From RGIG3701 sp031553595 (GTDB lineage Bacteria; Planctomycetota; Planctomycetia; Pirellulales; Thermoguttaceae), in the NCBI GenBank assembly GCA_031553595.1, contig JAVBLI010000008.1, forward strand, positions 1 through 64,000: 64,000 bases of DNA, in the 5' to 3' direction. This document shows positions 8,875-18,404 of the stretch, piece by piece. Each line of letters opens with the position of its first letter. The stretch's first letter is position 1. Under the pieces are notes generated by a model that was given only the letters and a program-made list of their open reading frames with translations, was not told the origin of the DNA and ran no database searches. Both the position numbers and the translations under genes were made by a program.

Positions 8875-8929
8875 TCTTGCTACAAAACGTCCGCGTCCTT
8901 GGATTGCACGCGACGACAAACCCAAAAGG

Positions 8930-11900
8930 TTACAAAAACCGCCGGATGAGCATCGCGCGATCCACGTTCGTGTTTTTCCCCTTCTGGTATCCCACCGGCA
9001 GGGAGCGGTCGATGATGAAGAACGCGCGGTAGCGCCGCAGTTCGCCGTTATCGGCCCCGACTTCCACGCCGACGTTATTGCCGTTGACATTTACCTTGAT
9101 CGGCTGGCCGTTTCCGTCGACCTCGAAGAGCCCCATGGTTACCCACACCGCGAACACACTGGATCGCGTCGTGGTCAGGTTCATCAGCCGGCCATACTGC
9201 TGATAACGGAAAAACGCCTGGTTTTCTGTGCTGTTCCACAGCTCCGTCGAGCGGTTTTCGAACAGGCCGTACTGCGGGTTCGACGGGTGCTGACGCATGA
9301 GCGTGCTGTCCAGGCCTCCGCCGCCGTTAAAGGAACGGAACGGTGCTTTCACCTCCCAGGGCGCAGCCGTCGTGCCGCCGCGACTGGTGAGGAAGGAATT
9401 CCACAAATTCCCCCCGCTGACCGAATCGTAAACCGCCGATTCCAGATTCGGCCTGCCCATCAAGCCGCGGAAGACCTTCTCGCTGTAAATCGTGTTGATA
9501 TTCAATTTCCCCGGCTCGCGGTACATGCTGAAAAACGCGAACGGCAACTTTTTGTCCTGAGCCGAGTTGTTCACGCTCGGATTGATGAGCATCGGCGAGA
9601 CGATCTGCTGGGCCGGCATGCGGAAATATTCCAGAACCTTATGCCGGTCGCCCACACGGAAATTCGGCAGATATCCCATCACATTGTTCGGTTTCGCGGT
9701 GCCGTCCTTCTCCACATCGAAATCGCGCAACAGCATCGACGACGAGCGGTTGGGCACGAGCATCAGATCCGCGGGCCCGGTGGGGGTGCGGTTGAGCCAC
9801 GTCAGCCACGGCATGGGCTTGGTGGGCAGGCCTTGCAACGCCCCGGATCCTTCCGAATCGAACGGCACCACGGTGCCGGAAGTCGATTGCCGGCCGAGGC
9901 GGTCGAAGATGTGGGAAAAGATGCCGGTAAAGGTGCCGCCGTTGTTGGCGCCGGCCGGATATTCGCACTGCGAGAACGGCGTCGCTCCCGCCTTCAGCGG
10001 CTCCTGGCGCCAGATCATGCTGATGTTTTGATACTTCGCGTCGATCGGCGTATTGTTGGCAAAGAGCGACTGGCCACGCTTGCGGCTGGTAATCTTGAAG
10101 CTCTCCATCGCGTCGCCCTTCTTCTCGGTTCCGCCGACCATTTCAAAATCGCTGGTCCGCGCGTTGTAAACATGCAGGTCGACGGGCATCGAATCCACCG
10201 TCACATACGGGTTCTTCCGGCTGTCGAACGCGATGGCCGGATTCGCCAGCCGCTGGAGATGGATGGTGCGGTAATTCCAGTTGTTTTTGTTGGTAGCCAG
10301 CAGATCGACCATCGCGGCGTCACGCTTGCCCCCTTTAACGGTAATGTCGAACGGCTTGTCGTACGCGGTGGAATATTTCATCGTATTGGGATCGTAATTT
10401 TCCGTCGGATAGTCGCCGAACTCCGTCAGACTCAGCCGGGCGTTCTGGCATTCGTCGATCGGAATCGCCACCACGTTCGAGAGCGGGGTGCCGTCGATCG
10501 TCAGTTGGGCAGGCAAAATGTCAATTTTTCGCTTAATCTCGGCCACCGTACCGTCGGTACTTTCTTTCGCGTTATTGAAGCTCAGAACCGTCGTACCGTA
10601 AGGGGCGATGAGGGCATGCCGCCCGGCAGGAATAACCGGCACGGCCTGCGAAGGCGCGTAAACGAACTCGGCCGTGAGTCCGTCGGGTGTGGTGGCGACA
10701 CTGGCGAAATGTATCACGCGCTCCACGTTCTGCATCGTCCCACCGCTATGAAGATATTCGTCGGGATCTTTCGTCCCATCGTCCGTGGTCACCACCAGAC
10801 GCCAGACCGGCGAGCCGCCGGCTATTTTCGCCAGGTCGACTCCCTCGCCGCTCCACAGTCCGGAAATCGTGTCGCACGGCTCCTGACGGTCTCCCGTAGC
10901 CTGGTTCGACCAGGGATTATACAGCCCCACCATCAGCGTCCCCTGCGGACGCAGCCACTGATCCAAATCCACCTCGCCGTCGGGACGGGCATTTGCCGGC
11001 ATATTGTTGATGATATCGATTACCTTGTCGCGGATTTTCGCCGGGATGGTATCCGGCTGATCCGGATTATAACTTTCATAGATTTCCGGATCCTCCTCGT
11101 CGTCGGTACCGGCGCCGGCAGGTTTGTCCCGCTTGCCGCCCGCTTTCAGGGAACTGGCTCCATCGACCGGCGGATCGTTTTCCGTGTTCCGCGTGTGCAT
11201 TGCCAGGGTTTCCGAAATCAGCAGCTCCGGACGTTCGCAGCCGTAAACCCATCTGCCGCTGGCGTATTCGAAGGGCGTGATCACATTATCGGCATCGAAA
11301 AAGTCGACCACGTTGACAGCCCACTGCGCATTGTTGCGGGTTTTGTCGTACAGACCGCCCATGTCCACACCCAGCGCCTCCAGTAATTCGAAAATACACT
11401 TCGCGTAACGCTGGCGGCTGGTGTACGTGCCGGCACTGACCTGGTCGTAACCGATCCCCTCGCGCATCGCCAGACGAAGCAGGTCGAACGGCAGACCGCT
11501 ACTCCAGTCGGCAAGCATGTCGGCACCCAATTTGCCGGAAAGCGTCGTTCGGATGGATTCCGCGTTGCTGATCGTCGGTGAATTCCATATTTCCGTCGTC
11601 ACCGCGAAACGGTTCGCGAAGTATTCGTTCTGGCCCCACGGCGCCACCAGTTGACGCAGCCGCTGAGGAAGGTGCCCCGAGTCGATGTCGAACGGGCGAA
11701 TCACCGCCTCTAACTCCGAAACCGAATACGGCGCGTCGCACTGATCCCAGTTGTCCTTTAAATCAGCGGCAGTGGATTTACGCATCGTCACCCCGTGCTT
11801 GGCGTAAATGCCGATATCCAGATCGTAGGAATTCGCTTCGAAAAAGGTCTTGCCCTTCCCGTCGACATAAGCGTTCGGCGCCTGCGTGGGGGCGAAATCC

Positions 11901-13195
11901 TTGCTGACACGCCCGTAAAGCGGGGCACCGGTGGTATCCACACCCATCGCCAACACACCCCGGATGTCCAGCGGCGTCGCCTGTGTCACGTTGCTGCCCG
12001 CACCGGTAAGCGTTGCGCGGAGAGCCGGGTTGTAAGGTTTGTACCATATCCCGCGGGTGGTGTAAATCGCCATGCGGTCGGCCCGGGGGGTGACCGACAA
12101 ACTTTCATTCGCCGTGAATTTTTTCGTCATCAGCGTGGGAATCGCAGTCCGCACCGAACCGTAGGAGCCGGAATCGTTCAGGGCCAGCGCGTAAAGCGGG
12201 ATTTCTCCGGGGCCGAACCCAGCGCCCCAGGAACCCATCTGCGCGAAACGCGTCTGGGCGGCGGAGGCCGGCTTGCGGAGCGCCGAGTCGTTAATCACAC
12301 TGTTGAAGGGATTGGTCGTGCCGCTGCTGCTGCCGTAAATCACGTCGTCGACGTTCGGCCGACCGTGCACGTTCGGTGAAAGACGGTTGTCCAGGTCCTC
12401 GACCACAAACGCGAAATACACCTTGCACCGCCGTCCGTCCGGCGCGATGAACGCCGGGAAATTCAGGTCGACCCAGATGGAATCGGCCTTCCCGTCGTTG
12501 TCGGAATCCACATACGGTTTCGTCGCTGCCGGGTTGAAAACATCATGCCCCCGATACGAAACAATTTGCACCTGTCCCGTTTTCGGATCGCGGGCAGCCA
12601 GGAATTTATTATTGTCGTCCGGCGCGTCGTAATCCCGGTTGGCGCCCTGGTAAGGCAGCGGATTGACGATCACCTTCACCGCGGCGGTGCCTTCGGGGAT
12701 GCCGGTCATGACGGTGTAGGGGAGGACATACGCCGTGCCGCTCTCGACTTTGACGACGAAACCGCTGAGGCCGGCATAACGGGCCCCCGCGTCCTGGTCG
12801 CCGGGCACGACGGACAGTGTCCGCCCCGCCCAGTCGTCGCTGGCGCCGGTGAAGAAAACATACGGGCTGGTCAAATTGGCCGTGCTGGTGTTATAAAAAG
12901 TCAGCGTGCTGTTGGTGGTGGTGCCGTCGGAGCCGTACATATCCTCAAGCAGGCTGTGCTGACCGGCCCCGCCTTTCGTATCGCCGCGGAGCACCCACAT
13001 GCCCGCTTCCATGAGCATCGCGTTCGGGTTGAAGGAATTGTTCTCGGCCATCAAATGTTGCTCTGCGGCATTACGAGTCTGAGAAGCCGCCAACAAAAAA
13101 GTCATCGCGACGACCGCAAAGGTGGCCAGTAACGCCAAAACGATCATCAGCACGACCCCCCGTCGGGAACGATCCGATTTTGCGTATGCTTTCAT
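8930..13195 (-). CDS. Giant GspK/PilX-like pilin-related protein
   Basis: 1421 residues from the ATG at 13193-13195, chosen because the class III signal follows directly. The leader ends SRRG, then VVLMIVLALLATFAVVAMTFLL. The +5 residue is Ile and not Glu, as in GspK minor pseudopilins, which cap the pilus tip. Ordinary GspK is about 300-350 residues, so a very large region, probably outside the cell, follows. It is rich in Asn, Gly and Thr; DSDNDGKADSIWVDLNFP near residue 240 looks like a calcium loop. The protein ends DRSLPVGYQKGKNTNVDRAMLIRR. It is the last gene of the pilus operon, 70 bases after the PilV-like gene. It may be a tip adhesin or an exported pseudopilin; no enzyme domain is recognised. 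Confidence 0.72.
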   Translation of the reverse strand: MKAYAKSDRSRRGVVLMIVLALLATFAVVAMTFLLAASQTRNAAEQHLMAENNSFNPNAMLMEAGMWVLRGDTKGGAGQHSLLEDMYGSDGTTTNSTLTFYNTSTANLTSPYVFFTGASDDWAGRTLSVVPGDQDAGARYAGLSGFVVKVESGTAYVLPYTVMTGIPEGTAAVKVIVNPLPYQGANRDYDAPDDNNKFLAARDPKTGQVQIVSYRGHDVFNPAATKPYVDSDNDGKADSIWVDLNFPAFIAPDGRRCKVYFAFVVEDLDNRLSPNVHGRPNVDDVIYGSSSGTTNPFNSVINDSALRKPASAAQTRFAQMGSWGAGFGPGEIPLYALALNDSGSYGSVRTAIPTLMTKKFTANESLSVTPRADRMAIYTTRGIWYKPYNPALRATLTGAGSNVTQATPLDIRGVLAMGVDTTGAPLYGRVSKDFAPTQAPNAYVDGKGKTFFEANSYDLDIGIYAKHGVTMRKSTAADLKDNWDQCDAPYSVSELEAVIRPFDIDSGHLPQRLRQLVAPWGQNEYFANRFAVTTEIWNSPTISNAESIRTTLSGKLGADMLADWSSGLPFDLLRLAMREGIGYDQVSAGTYTSRQRYAKCIFELLEALGVDMGGLYDKTRNNAQWAVNVVDFFDADNVITPFEYASGRWVYGCERPELLISETLAMHTRNTENDPPVDGASSLKAGGKRDKPAGAGTDDEEDPEIYESYNPDQPDTIPAKIRDKVIDIINNMPANARPDGEVDLDQWLRPQGTLMVGLYNPWSNQATGDRQEPCDTISGLWSGEGVDLAKIAGGSPVWRLVVTTDDGTKDPDEYLHSGGTMQNVERVIHFASVATTPDGLTAEFVYAPSQAVPVIPAGRHALIAPYGTTVLSFNNAKESTDGTVAEIKRKIDILPAQLTIDGTPLSNVVAIPIDECQNARLSLTEFGDYPTENYDPNTMKYSTAYDKPFDITVKGGKRDAAMVDLLATNKNNWNYRTIHLQRLANPAIAFDSRKNPYVTVDSMPVDLHVYNARTSDFEMVGGTEKKGDAMESFKITSRKRGQSLFANNTPIDAKYQNISMIWRQEPLKAGATPFSQCEYPAGANNGGTFTGIFSHIFDRLGRQSTSGTVVPFDSEGSGALQGLPTKPMPWLTWLNRTPTGPADLMLVPNRSSSMLLRDFDVEKDGTAKPNNVMGYLPNFRVGDRHKVLEYFRMPAQQIVSPMLINPSVNNSAQDKKLPFAFFSMYREPGKLNINTIYSEKVFRGLMGRPNLESAVYDSVSGGNLWNSFLTSRGGTTAAPWEVKAPFRSFNGGGGLDSTLMRQHPSNPQYGLFENRSTELWNSTENQAFFRYQQYGRLMNLTTTRSSVFAVWVTMGLFEVDGNGQPIKVNVNGNNVGVEVGADNGELRRYRAFFIIDRSLPVGYQKGKNTNVDRAMLIRRFL

Positions 13196-13265
13196 GAGAA
13201 AAACCTTTGAAAAAGTTGGATGCTGTGTTAAATATTTACCCGAGCGCTCCCCGCCGCGAACCCAT

Positions 13266-14024
13266 TTAATAATTGCGTGCCTTGATGACTTCCGAAAAGA
13301 CGCCAACCACGCCGCCGGGCGTCGCGACGGTCACGCTACCGCCGTGGTTGAGCCAGTCGGGGCCCGACACACTGACCGTGGTGGGCGAAATGTCCATCAC
13401 CTTAAACCAGTGGCCATTATTCGTGTCCCCGCTGCTGCAAATGAAAACCCACTCGCCGGGTTTGATTTCTTTGGTTTCGCCAAAACCCGTAATGCTGCCG
13501 CCGCCGTAGCCGCCGCTGAAAGTGCCGCCGCTTTTGTAACCGTCGACGGCCCGATGATAACTCACCGCTACCGAAACGTCGTAAAAGCCGCTGCCCAGAT
13601 CGCGAACCGTGGCCAGCCATTCGAATTGGGTTTTATCGGCATACATCATGTAGGTCGGAAACGGGATGGCCGGGTCTCTCTTCATGAACTCCACCAGGTC
13701 GGCGCTGCAATGATAATCGAATGCGTCTTTGCCGCTGTGGGCCGTCGAACTGGTCATCGGGCCGCCGTTCCAATTCAAGGCGCCGGCACTCAAATTTCCG
13801 TCCGCCGCGATCATCCGCAACCCCGCCCGACCATAACACGACGCCATGTCGGCCTGGATCGCCTTGCTGACGAGATACTTCGCCATGGGCACCATCGCCG
13901 CCACCCCCAGCAGCCCGACGGAAATCACCACGCCGGAAATCAGCACTTCCAGCAGCGTAAATCCCGCCCGGGTGCGCCGCCGATTGCGAAGCGAATCGAT
14001 TGTCTGGTTCGTTGAAATATTCAT
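13266..14024 (-). CDS. PilV/GspI-like prepilin
   Basis: 252 residues. A basic 21-residue leader ends RTRAG, then the methylation/cleavage motif FTLLEVL with Glu at +5 and a hydrophobic helix (ISGVVISVGLLGVAAMVPMAKY). GVVISVGLLGVAAM is typical of PilV-type minor pilins. The start overlaps the preceding stop as TGATG, and GGGGAG lies just upstream, so translation is coupled. The C-terminal half is Gly/Ser-rich. It probably initiates or decorates the pilus or pseudopilus. Confidence 0.85.
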   Translation of the reverse strand: MNISTNQTIDSLRNRRRTRAGFTLLEVLISGVVISVGLLGVAAMVPMAKYLVSKAIQADMASCYGRAGLRMIAADGNLSAGALNWNGGPMTSSTAHSGKDAFDYHCSADLVEFMKRDPAIPFPTYMMYADKTQFEWLATVRDLGSGFYDVSVAVSYHRAVDGYKSGGTFSGGYGGGSITGFGETKEIKPGEWVFICSSGDTNNGHWFKVMDISPTTVSVSGPDWLNHGGSVTVATPGGVVGVFSEVIKARNY

Positions 14025-15100
14025 CAGTTACTCCCCATCGTATCTCTCTGAGACCGGGCGAAACGCCTTGTGTTCACAACATCGCTGGCCGCGTTACCCG
14101 CATCGTTGAAAGGACTGTTCGGGGCGGACGTCACCAGCCCGGTGCGCGGGTTGATCACCAGCCAGAACGTGCTGGCTACCTCGACATTACTCAACCCGTC
14201 CTGCGGCGGACGCAGCGTATCGCCCTCACGCAAACCGCGACTCCAGTGCCCCACCATCAGGTAAATTTTCGGAGAATAATCGTCGCCCTGCTTTACAGGA
14301 ATCGTCACGGCCTGGCCGTTATAATAAATTTCCACGCCGCCGCCGGGATTGAACATAATCATGATCGGCATTTTGGAAGTGGACGCCGTGCCCCACTGGC
14401 TGGCGAGGATGCCGGCACCGCCCGAAACCCCCACGCCGGAAGCGTAAAGGTCGATCACCACGCCCCGCGGAAACGTCACCGGCGGATCCAGCCCCAGCGC
14501 CTTCTTGAAACCGTTGGCCGAGTTGCCCACCGGATATTGACGCACCGCGAACGGCAGCCCCGAAGCGCCGGCCCCCTCCGACCAAAACGGCTTGTAATTC
14601 GTCGGCATGTCAGGCGGCAACTGAATCTGCCCCTGCGCGCTGAAACGGTACCACGGCCCCGTATGATTAAACTGAATCCAGTTCCCGGCCTTGAGCATCG
14701 TCGCGTCGCCGCCGGTAAGCGTTACCTGGCCGCCGGTGGAGATGTTGCACGTGGAATCCAGCGCGTCGCCGCAGTAGTTCGGCGGGCAACTGATCGGATC
14801 GCACTTCAAACACACGGAAGGATAAGCGTCGTAAGGAACCAGCGCGAGGCCGCACGGCCGCTTCAGACGCGAAGCACGCATCCGGGCCGTGTCCAGCGCC
14901 GACTGAAGCGCCCGCACGCCTTCGCGCGTCACCCGATTTTCCGCCACCGGATTCAGGATCGGCAAGGACACCGCCATGAGCGTCGTCATGATCGCCACGA
15001 CGACCAGCAGCTCGATGAGCGTCAGCCCCCGCCGACGCCGCGCACAAGCACCGCGCCCGGTCGAAGAAAATAACGAAAGATGGTTCATCGCGCACCCCAT
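14024..15100 (-). CDS. GspH/FimT-like prepilin
   Basis: 358 residues, or 354 if the second Met (15086-15088) is used; the two starts cannot be separated from sequence. The leader contains many Arg and ends RRRRG, then LTLIELLVVVAIMTTLMAV, with Glu at +5. The block GVRALQSALDTARMRASRLK resembles GspH/FimT pseudopilins. A CDPISCPPNYCGDALDSTC cluster of four Cys may form disulfides outside the membrane. It begins directly at the stop of the upstream prepilin gene. Confidence 0.83.
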   Translation of the reverse strand: MGCAMNHLSLFSSTGRGACARRRRGLTLIELLVVVAIMTTLMAVSLPILNPVAENRVTREGVRALQSALDTARMRASRLKRPCGLALVPYDAYPSVCLKCDPISCPPNYCGDALDSTCNISTGGQVTLTGGDATMLKAGNWIQFNHTGPWYRFSAQGQIQLPPDMPTNYKPFWSEGAGASGLPFAVRQYPVGNSANGFKKALGLDPPVTFPRGVVIDLYASGVGVSGGAGILASQWGTASTSKMPIMIMFNPGGGVEIYYNGQAVTIPVKQGDDYSPKIYLMVGHWSRGLREGDTLRPPQDGLSNVEVASTFWLVINPRTGLVTSAPNSPFNDAGNAASDVVNTRRFARSQRDTMGSN

Positions 15101-16012
15101 TTATCTGTCCAAAGCGTGATTGGTGATATTGTCGAAATGCAGCAGCGAACTCGGATCCGGCGTGTTGCTGCTGGCATCCCCCCCCGACACGTTGCCACCC
15201 GGCAGCGCCACTTTCGGCCGGGCGTACGGCTTGTAGAACCGCATGTCGGCCGTGCCGTTTTTAATCGTCGAATACTCGGCGGCCGAGGCCGTGGAGGGAA
15301 TCAGACCCGCCATCCCGTCGGCACCGAAAGAATACACCAGCGGATACACCGCGTACGCGCTGGCATCGACGCCTCGATCGTCGAACGGATCGTGATCCGC
15401 CGTGGCATCGCCGGTTTGCAGCGACGTTACCACGTTATTGCCGGGGAGATATAGCGCGGGCCAACGGATAAAGAAAATCGGCCGGCCCCACCCGTCAATG
15501 AATTCCTTCAGCCCGTTGCCGTCCACGTCGCCGATCTCCATCTGCGAAAACGACTCCTGCGCCCCTTCCATCCCCATGATAATCAGATAAAGCAACTCGG
15601 CCGGCGTGTACGCCGAATTCGTCGTCTGCCCCACCTGCGCATTAAAACGGGTGTAAGACGCGTTCGTATCATAAGGAATCCCCCCCGCATAGCGGCTCGT
15701 ATCCTTGAAATCCTCGACCGCGTCGGGCATCTCCAGCATCTGCAACTGACGAATCGCCGCCAGACGAACCTGCGCCGCTTCCTTGGGCGACTTCCCCGTC
15801 AGATTCACGGGCGCCCGCCGATGCTGATACGACGCGTATTTCTGCATGATAAATTTGTCGATCTTCGCAATCGTCGCCTTCGTTCGCGCCTCCTTCGCCG
15901 CACGCTCGGCGGATGACAGGGCCGCAAGGGTCATGGTCGCCAACATGCCGACAATCATGATGACCACCAGCATCTCGATCAGCGTAAAACCGCGGCGCGA
16001 TGTCCTGTTCAT
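15101..16012 (-). CDS. Prepilin, GspG-like N-terminus
   Basis: 303 residues from the ATG at 16010-16012, preferred over 16027 because GGGGAG/AGAG is correctly spaced before it. The leader MNRTSRRG is short, followed by FTLIEMLVVIMIVGMLATM. A long amphipathic helix with ERAAKEARTKATIAKIDKFI continues the pilin stalk. Downstream, DVDGNGLKEFIDGWGRPI has the Asp-Gly-Trp-Gly pattern of GspG-type pseudopilins that bind calcium, although GspG itself is about 140 residues. Likely a (pseudo)pilin with an enlarged globular head. Confidence 0.83.
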   Translation of the reverse strand: MNRTSRRGFTLIEMLVVIMIVGMLATMTLAALSSAERAAKEARTKATIAKIDKFIMQKYASYQHRRAPVNLTGKSPKEAAQVRLAAIRQLQMLEMPDAVEDFKDTSRYAGGIPYDTNASYTRFNAQVGQTTNSAYTPAELLYLIIMGMEGAQESFSQMEIGDVDGNGLKEFIDGWGRPIFFIRWPALYLPGNNVVTSLQTGDATADHDPFDDRGVDASAYAVYPLVYSFGADGMAGLIPSTASAAEYSTIKNGTADMRFYKPYARPKVALPGGNVSGGDASSNTPDPSSLLHFDNITNHALDR

Positions 16013-16082
16013 GCTAACTCTCCCCATTCGACAGGTCTCTGCTTTTCATCGTCAAACATATCCCAAAACCGGAAATTCCCCA

Positions 16083-16847
16083 TTAATCCAGCAGGTCGCG
16101 AATCTGTCTCGTCGAAAAACTCACGACGTTGTCCAGGTCCGCCTTGCCCAACTCATCGTCCACCTTTGCCGAAGAACCTTCGTGGTAGATATTGTCCGGG
16201 CCCGCGGTGATGATCTGGAACGAGCGGTCGCCGTACCACAGGCCGTTTTTGTCGCCGTACGCCACCGCGCCGTTATAGTTTTTCCCGTCGTACGTCGTGC
16301 CCTTGTTCGTGAAATTGGCCCGGAAGTAAATATACGGCTGAGCCATCCCGCGCGGCAAATAAATAAACGAGCAGATCTGGCCATTGTCGTTGATGCCCCC
16401 CCACGAAACCTCACCGCCGTTGGAAAGGCGAAGCCGCGTGCGGTCGAAATCCACCATCCCGCTGGTCTGATGCGCTTTCGGCGACCACAGGAACGGCTTC
16501 ACCGGATTCGCACTCTTGGGCCCAAGGAAAATGTAAAGCGCCGTCGCCGGGTTCACCTCCTTGGCCACTTCCTGCGCGTGCGTCTTGTCGATATTCCGAT
16601 AACACCGCACGATATGATTGTACGCGTCGCCCGAATTGTCCGGCGGGTACTCCCCATATTCCGTTTTATAGGTGTTCAGAGCCGCCTCAAGCTGACTGAT
16701 CTCCTGGCGGACGACCGTCTGCCCGACCGCACTCAAGGCAAACATCACCGCCCCCGCGATCATCGACGCCAGGATGCCGATAATCACCAGCACCGTCAGC
16801 ATTTCCACCAACGTAAAACCGCCACGTTTGGATTTTCGCGCCATCAT
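16083..16847 (-). CDS. Major-type prepilin / GspG-like pseudopilin
   Basis: 254 residues from the ATG at 16845-16847, supported by AAAGGAAAG upstream. The leader MMARKSKRGG precedes FTLVEMLTVLVIIGILASM, with Glu at +5. VVRQEISQLEAALNTYKTEYGEYPPD is the alpha1-C and following loop found in GspG and type IV pilins. It directly follows the PilC gene and is the first pilin of the operon, which makes it the best candidate for the major subunit. Confidence 0.86.
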   Translation of the reverse strand: MMARKSKRGGFTLVEMLTVLVIIGILASMIAGAVMFALSAVGQTVVRQEISQLEAALNTYKTEYGEYPPDNSGDAYNHIVRCYRNIDKTHAQEVAKEVNPATALYIFLGPKSANPVKPFLWSPKAHQTSGMVDFDRTRLRLSNGGEVSWGGINDNGQICSFIYLPRGMAQPYIYFRANFTNKGTTYDGKNYNGAVAYGDKNGLWYGDRSFQIITAGPDNIYHEGSSAKVDDELGKADLDNVVSFSTRQIRDLLD

Positions 16848-16861
16848 TGGACTTTCCTTTA

Positions 16862-16940
16862 TATTAAATGTTGAATGTTGGATGCTAAATGTTGCATGGA
16901 CAACGCCTGCGTAATGCGACATTACGCGTTGCGCAGGCGC
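16862..16940. repeat. Word-repeat half-arm plus GCGTAATG hairpin
   Basis: Between PilC and the first prepilin. ATGTTGAATGTTGGATGC words form a left half-arm without a partner, followed by GCGTAATGCGACATTACGC, a perfect 8-base hairpin with a 3-base loop that overlaps the PilC stop region. ACAACGCCTGCGT resembles the AACGCTTGCGT core of the other word-repeat hairpins. Confidence 0.6.
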
Positions 16941-16943
16941 CCA

Positions 16944-18275
16944 TCACGCGCTGGAGAGGTTCGAAATCAGGCTGATCAGCGGTAAAAACAGCGCGATGAC
17001 GATGAAACCGACCATGGCACCGAGGACGATAATCAAAAGCGGCTCCATCAAGCTCATCAAACTGTCCGTCACCACCGCCACCTGCTCGTCGTAAACGTCG
17101 GCCACTTTGTACAACATTCGGTCCAACTCGCCGGTCTCTTCCCCCACGTCGACCATATTGACGACCATGTCGTCGACGATTTTTTGCTTCATTTTCAGCA
17201 TATAAATCAAAAGCCCGATAGGCCCGCCAATGAAAAAGAACCACCAAAATGCTGCCACCGGGTGAAACGGCGGCGTACAGTTCGCCTTCATCGGCACGGC
17301 AATCGACTCCCCATCTTTAATCGCCGCGATAATTCCGTCGTAAAAATCTTCGAAAATCGCGTTCCCCGCCGTCTCGCGTGTGATCGAAAACGCCTCGATG
17401 ATCGGCACACCCGCACCGACCAGCGTCCCCAGCGTTCGCATCGTCCGCGCGACGATGTTTTTTTCCACCAATTGACCGAAAATCGGAACCTTGATAATAA
17501 ATAAATCCCACCCGATTCGGCCATGTTTGAACTTCTTCGCCAACTTGACCATCATATAAATGGCGAAAGGAATGCCCGGCAACAGGTACCAGTATTTGAC
17601 GAACGCGTTCGAAACATTCATGAGCATCACTGTCATCTGCGGCAGCGCGATTTCGAACTCACTGAAAATCTTCTCGAAACTCGGGACGATTTTGATCATG
17701 ATGAACGCCAAAATCAGCGTCGCGAAAACCACGACGCAAATGGGGTATGTCAAAGCTCCTTTGACCTTACGCTTCAAGGAGTCACTTCGTTCACGAAAAT
17801 CAGCTAAACGTTGAAGAATAATTTCCAGGGCGCCGCCCGCCTCGCCGGCCTTGACCATGTTGACGAACAGCCGATCGAAGGTTTTCGGCGACTTCGCCAG
17901 CGCCTCGGAGAGCGTCAGGCCGCCCTCAATGTCGTCGCAGACGTCGATCAGCGAGTTCTTCAGCGCCCCCGGCTTCGCCTGCGTTTCAAGAATTTTCAGG
18001 CTCCGAAGAATCGGCAGCCCCGCGTCCTGAAGAATGGAAAGCTGCCGGGTGAATGTCGTCAGCACGTGCGATTTCACGCCGCCCAGGGCGAAGGTCTTGC
18101 CCCGCTTGGCCGCAGCGGCCGACTTGCTTTTGCGGTCTTTTTTTAGGGCAATTTTCGTAACAAAATAGCCCATCTGCTTGATCGTGGTCTGCGCCTCTTC
18201 TTCGTTGAGCGCCTCCACCACGTCTTTAATCTCTTTGCCGGTCGAGTCCATCGCCTCGAATTGATAAGTCGGCAT
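16944..18275 (-). CDS. pilC: PilC/GspF inner-membrane platform protein
   Basis: 443 residues. It is the polytopic protein that couples the ATPases to pilin assembly. The two GspF domains are visible: the first around residues 75-200 with FTRQLSILQDAGLPILRSLKILETQ, and the second around 305-430 with LGTLVGAGVPIIEAFSITRETAGN, each followed by membrane helices (YPICVVVFATLILAFIMIKI; LLIIVLGAMVGFIVIALFL). The N-terminus MPTYQFEAMDSTGKE is typical. An extra hydrophobic stretch (AAFWWFFFIGGPIGLLIYML) interrupts the second domain. The gene is flanked by word-repeat hairpins. Confidence 0.94.
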   Translation of the reverse strand: MPTYQFEAMDSTGKEIKDVVEALNEEEAQTTIKQMGYFVTKIALKKDRKSKSAAAAKRGKTFALGGVKSHVLTTFTRQLSILQDAGLPILRSLKILETQAKPGALKNSLIDVCDDIEGGLTLSEALAKSPKTFDRLFVNMVKAGEAGGALEIILQRLADFRERSDSLKRKVKGALTYPICVVVFATLILAFIMIKIVPSFEKIFSEFEIALPQMTVMLMNVSNAFVKYWYLLPGIPFAIYMMVKLAKKFKHGRIGWDLFIIKVPIFGQLVEKNIVARTMRTLGTLVGAGVPIIEAFSITRETAGNAIFEDFYDGIIAAIKDGESIAVPMKANCTPPFHPVAAFWWFFFIGGPIGLLIYMLKMKQKIVDDMVVNMVDVGEETGELDRMLYKVADVYDEQVAVVTDSLMSLMEPLLIIVLGAMVGFIVIALFLPLISLISNLSSA

Positions 18276-18285
18276 AACGTCTCTC

Positions 18286-18403
18286 CAAATGGTTAATGGT
18301 TAATGGTTAATGGTTAATGATTCAGGTGAAAGCCCAGCGATTTCATTTCGTCCGACACAACGCTTGCTTTATTCACCATTCACCATTAACCATTCACCAT
18401 TTC
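18286..18403. repeat. Word-repeat hairpin between PilB and PilC genes
   Basis: The left arm is four to five copies of ATGGTTA; the right arm is CATTCACC/CATTAACC words. The arms pair over about 33 bases with G-T wobbles. CACAACGCTTGC precedes the right arm and matches the core shared with 20145-20254, 51655-51748 and 32140-32155. Confidence 0.88.
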
Positions 18404-18404
18404 C

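Noticed and set aside
9287..11386. 699-residue open frame on the plus strand
   Set aside because: Antisense to the giant pilin-like gene, very rich in Arg and His, no motif, no start signal.
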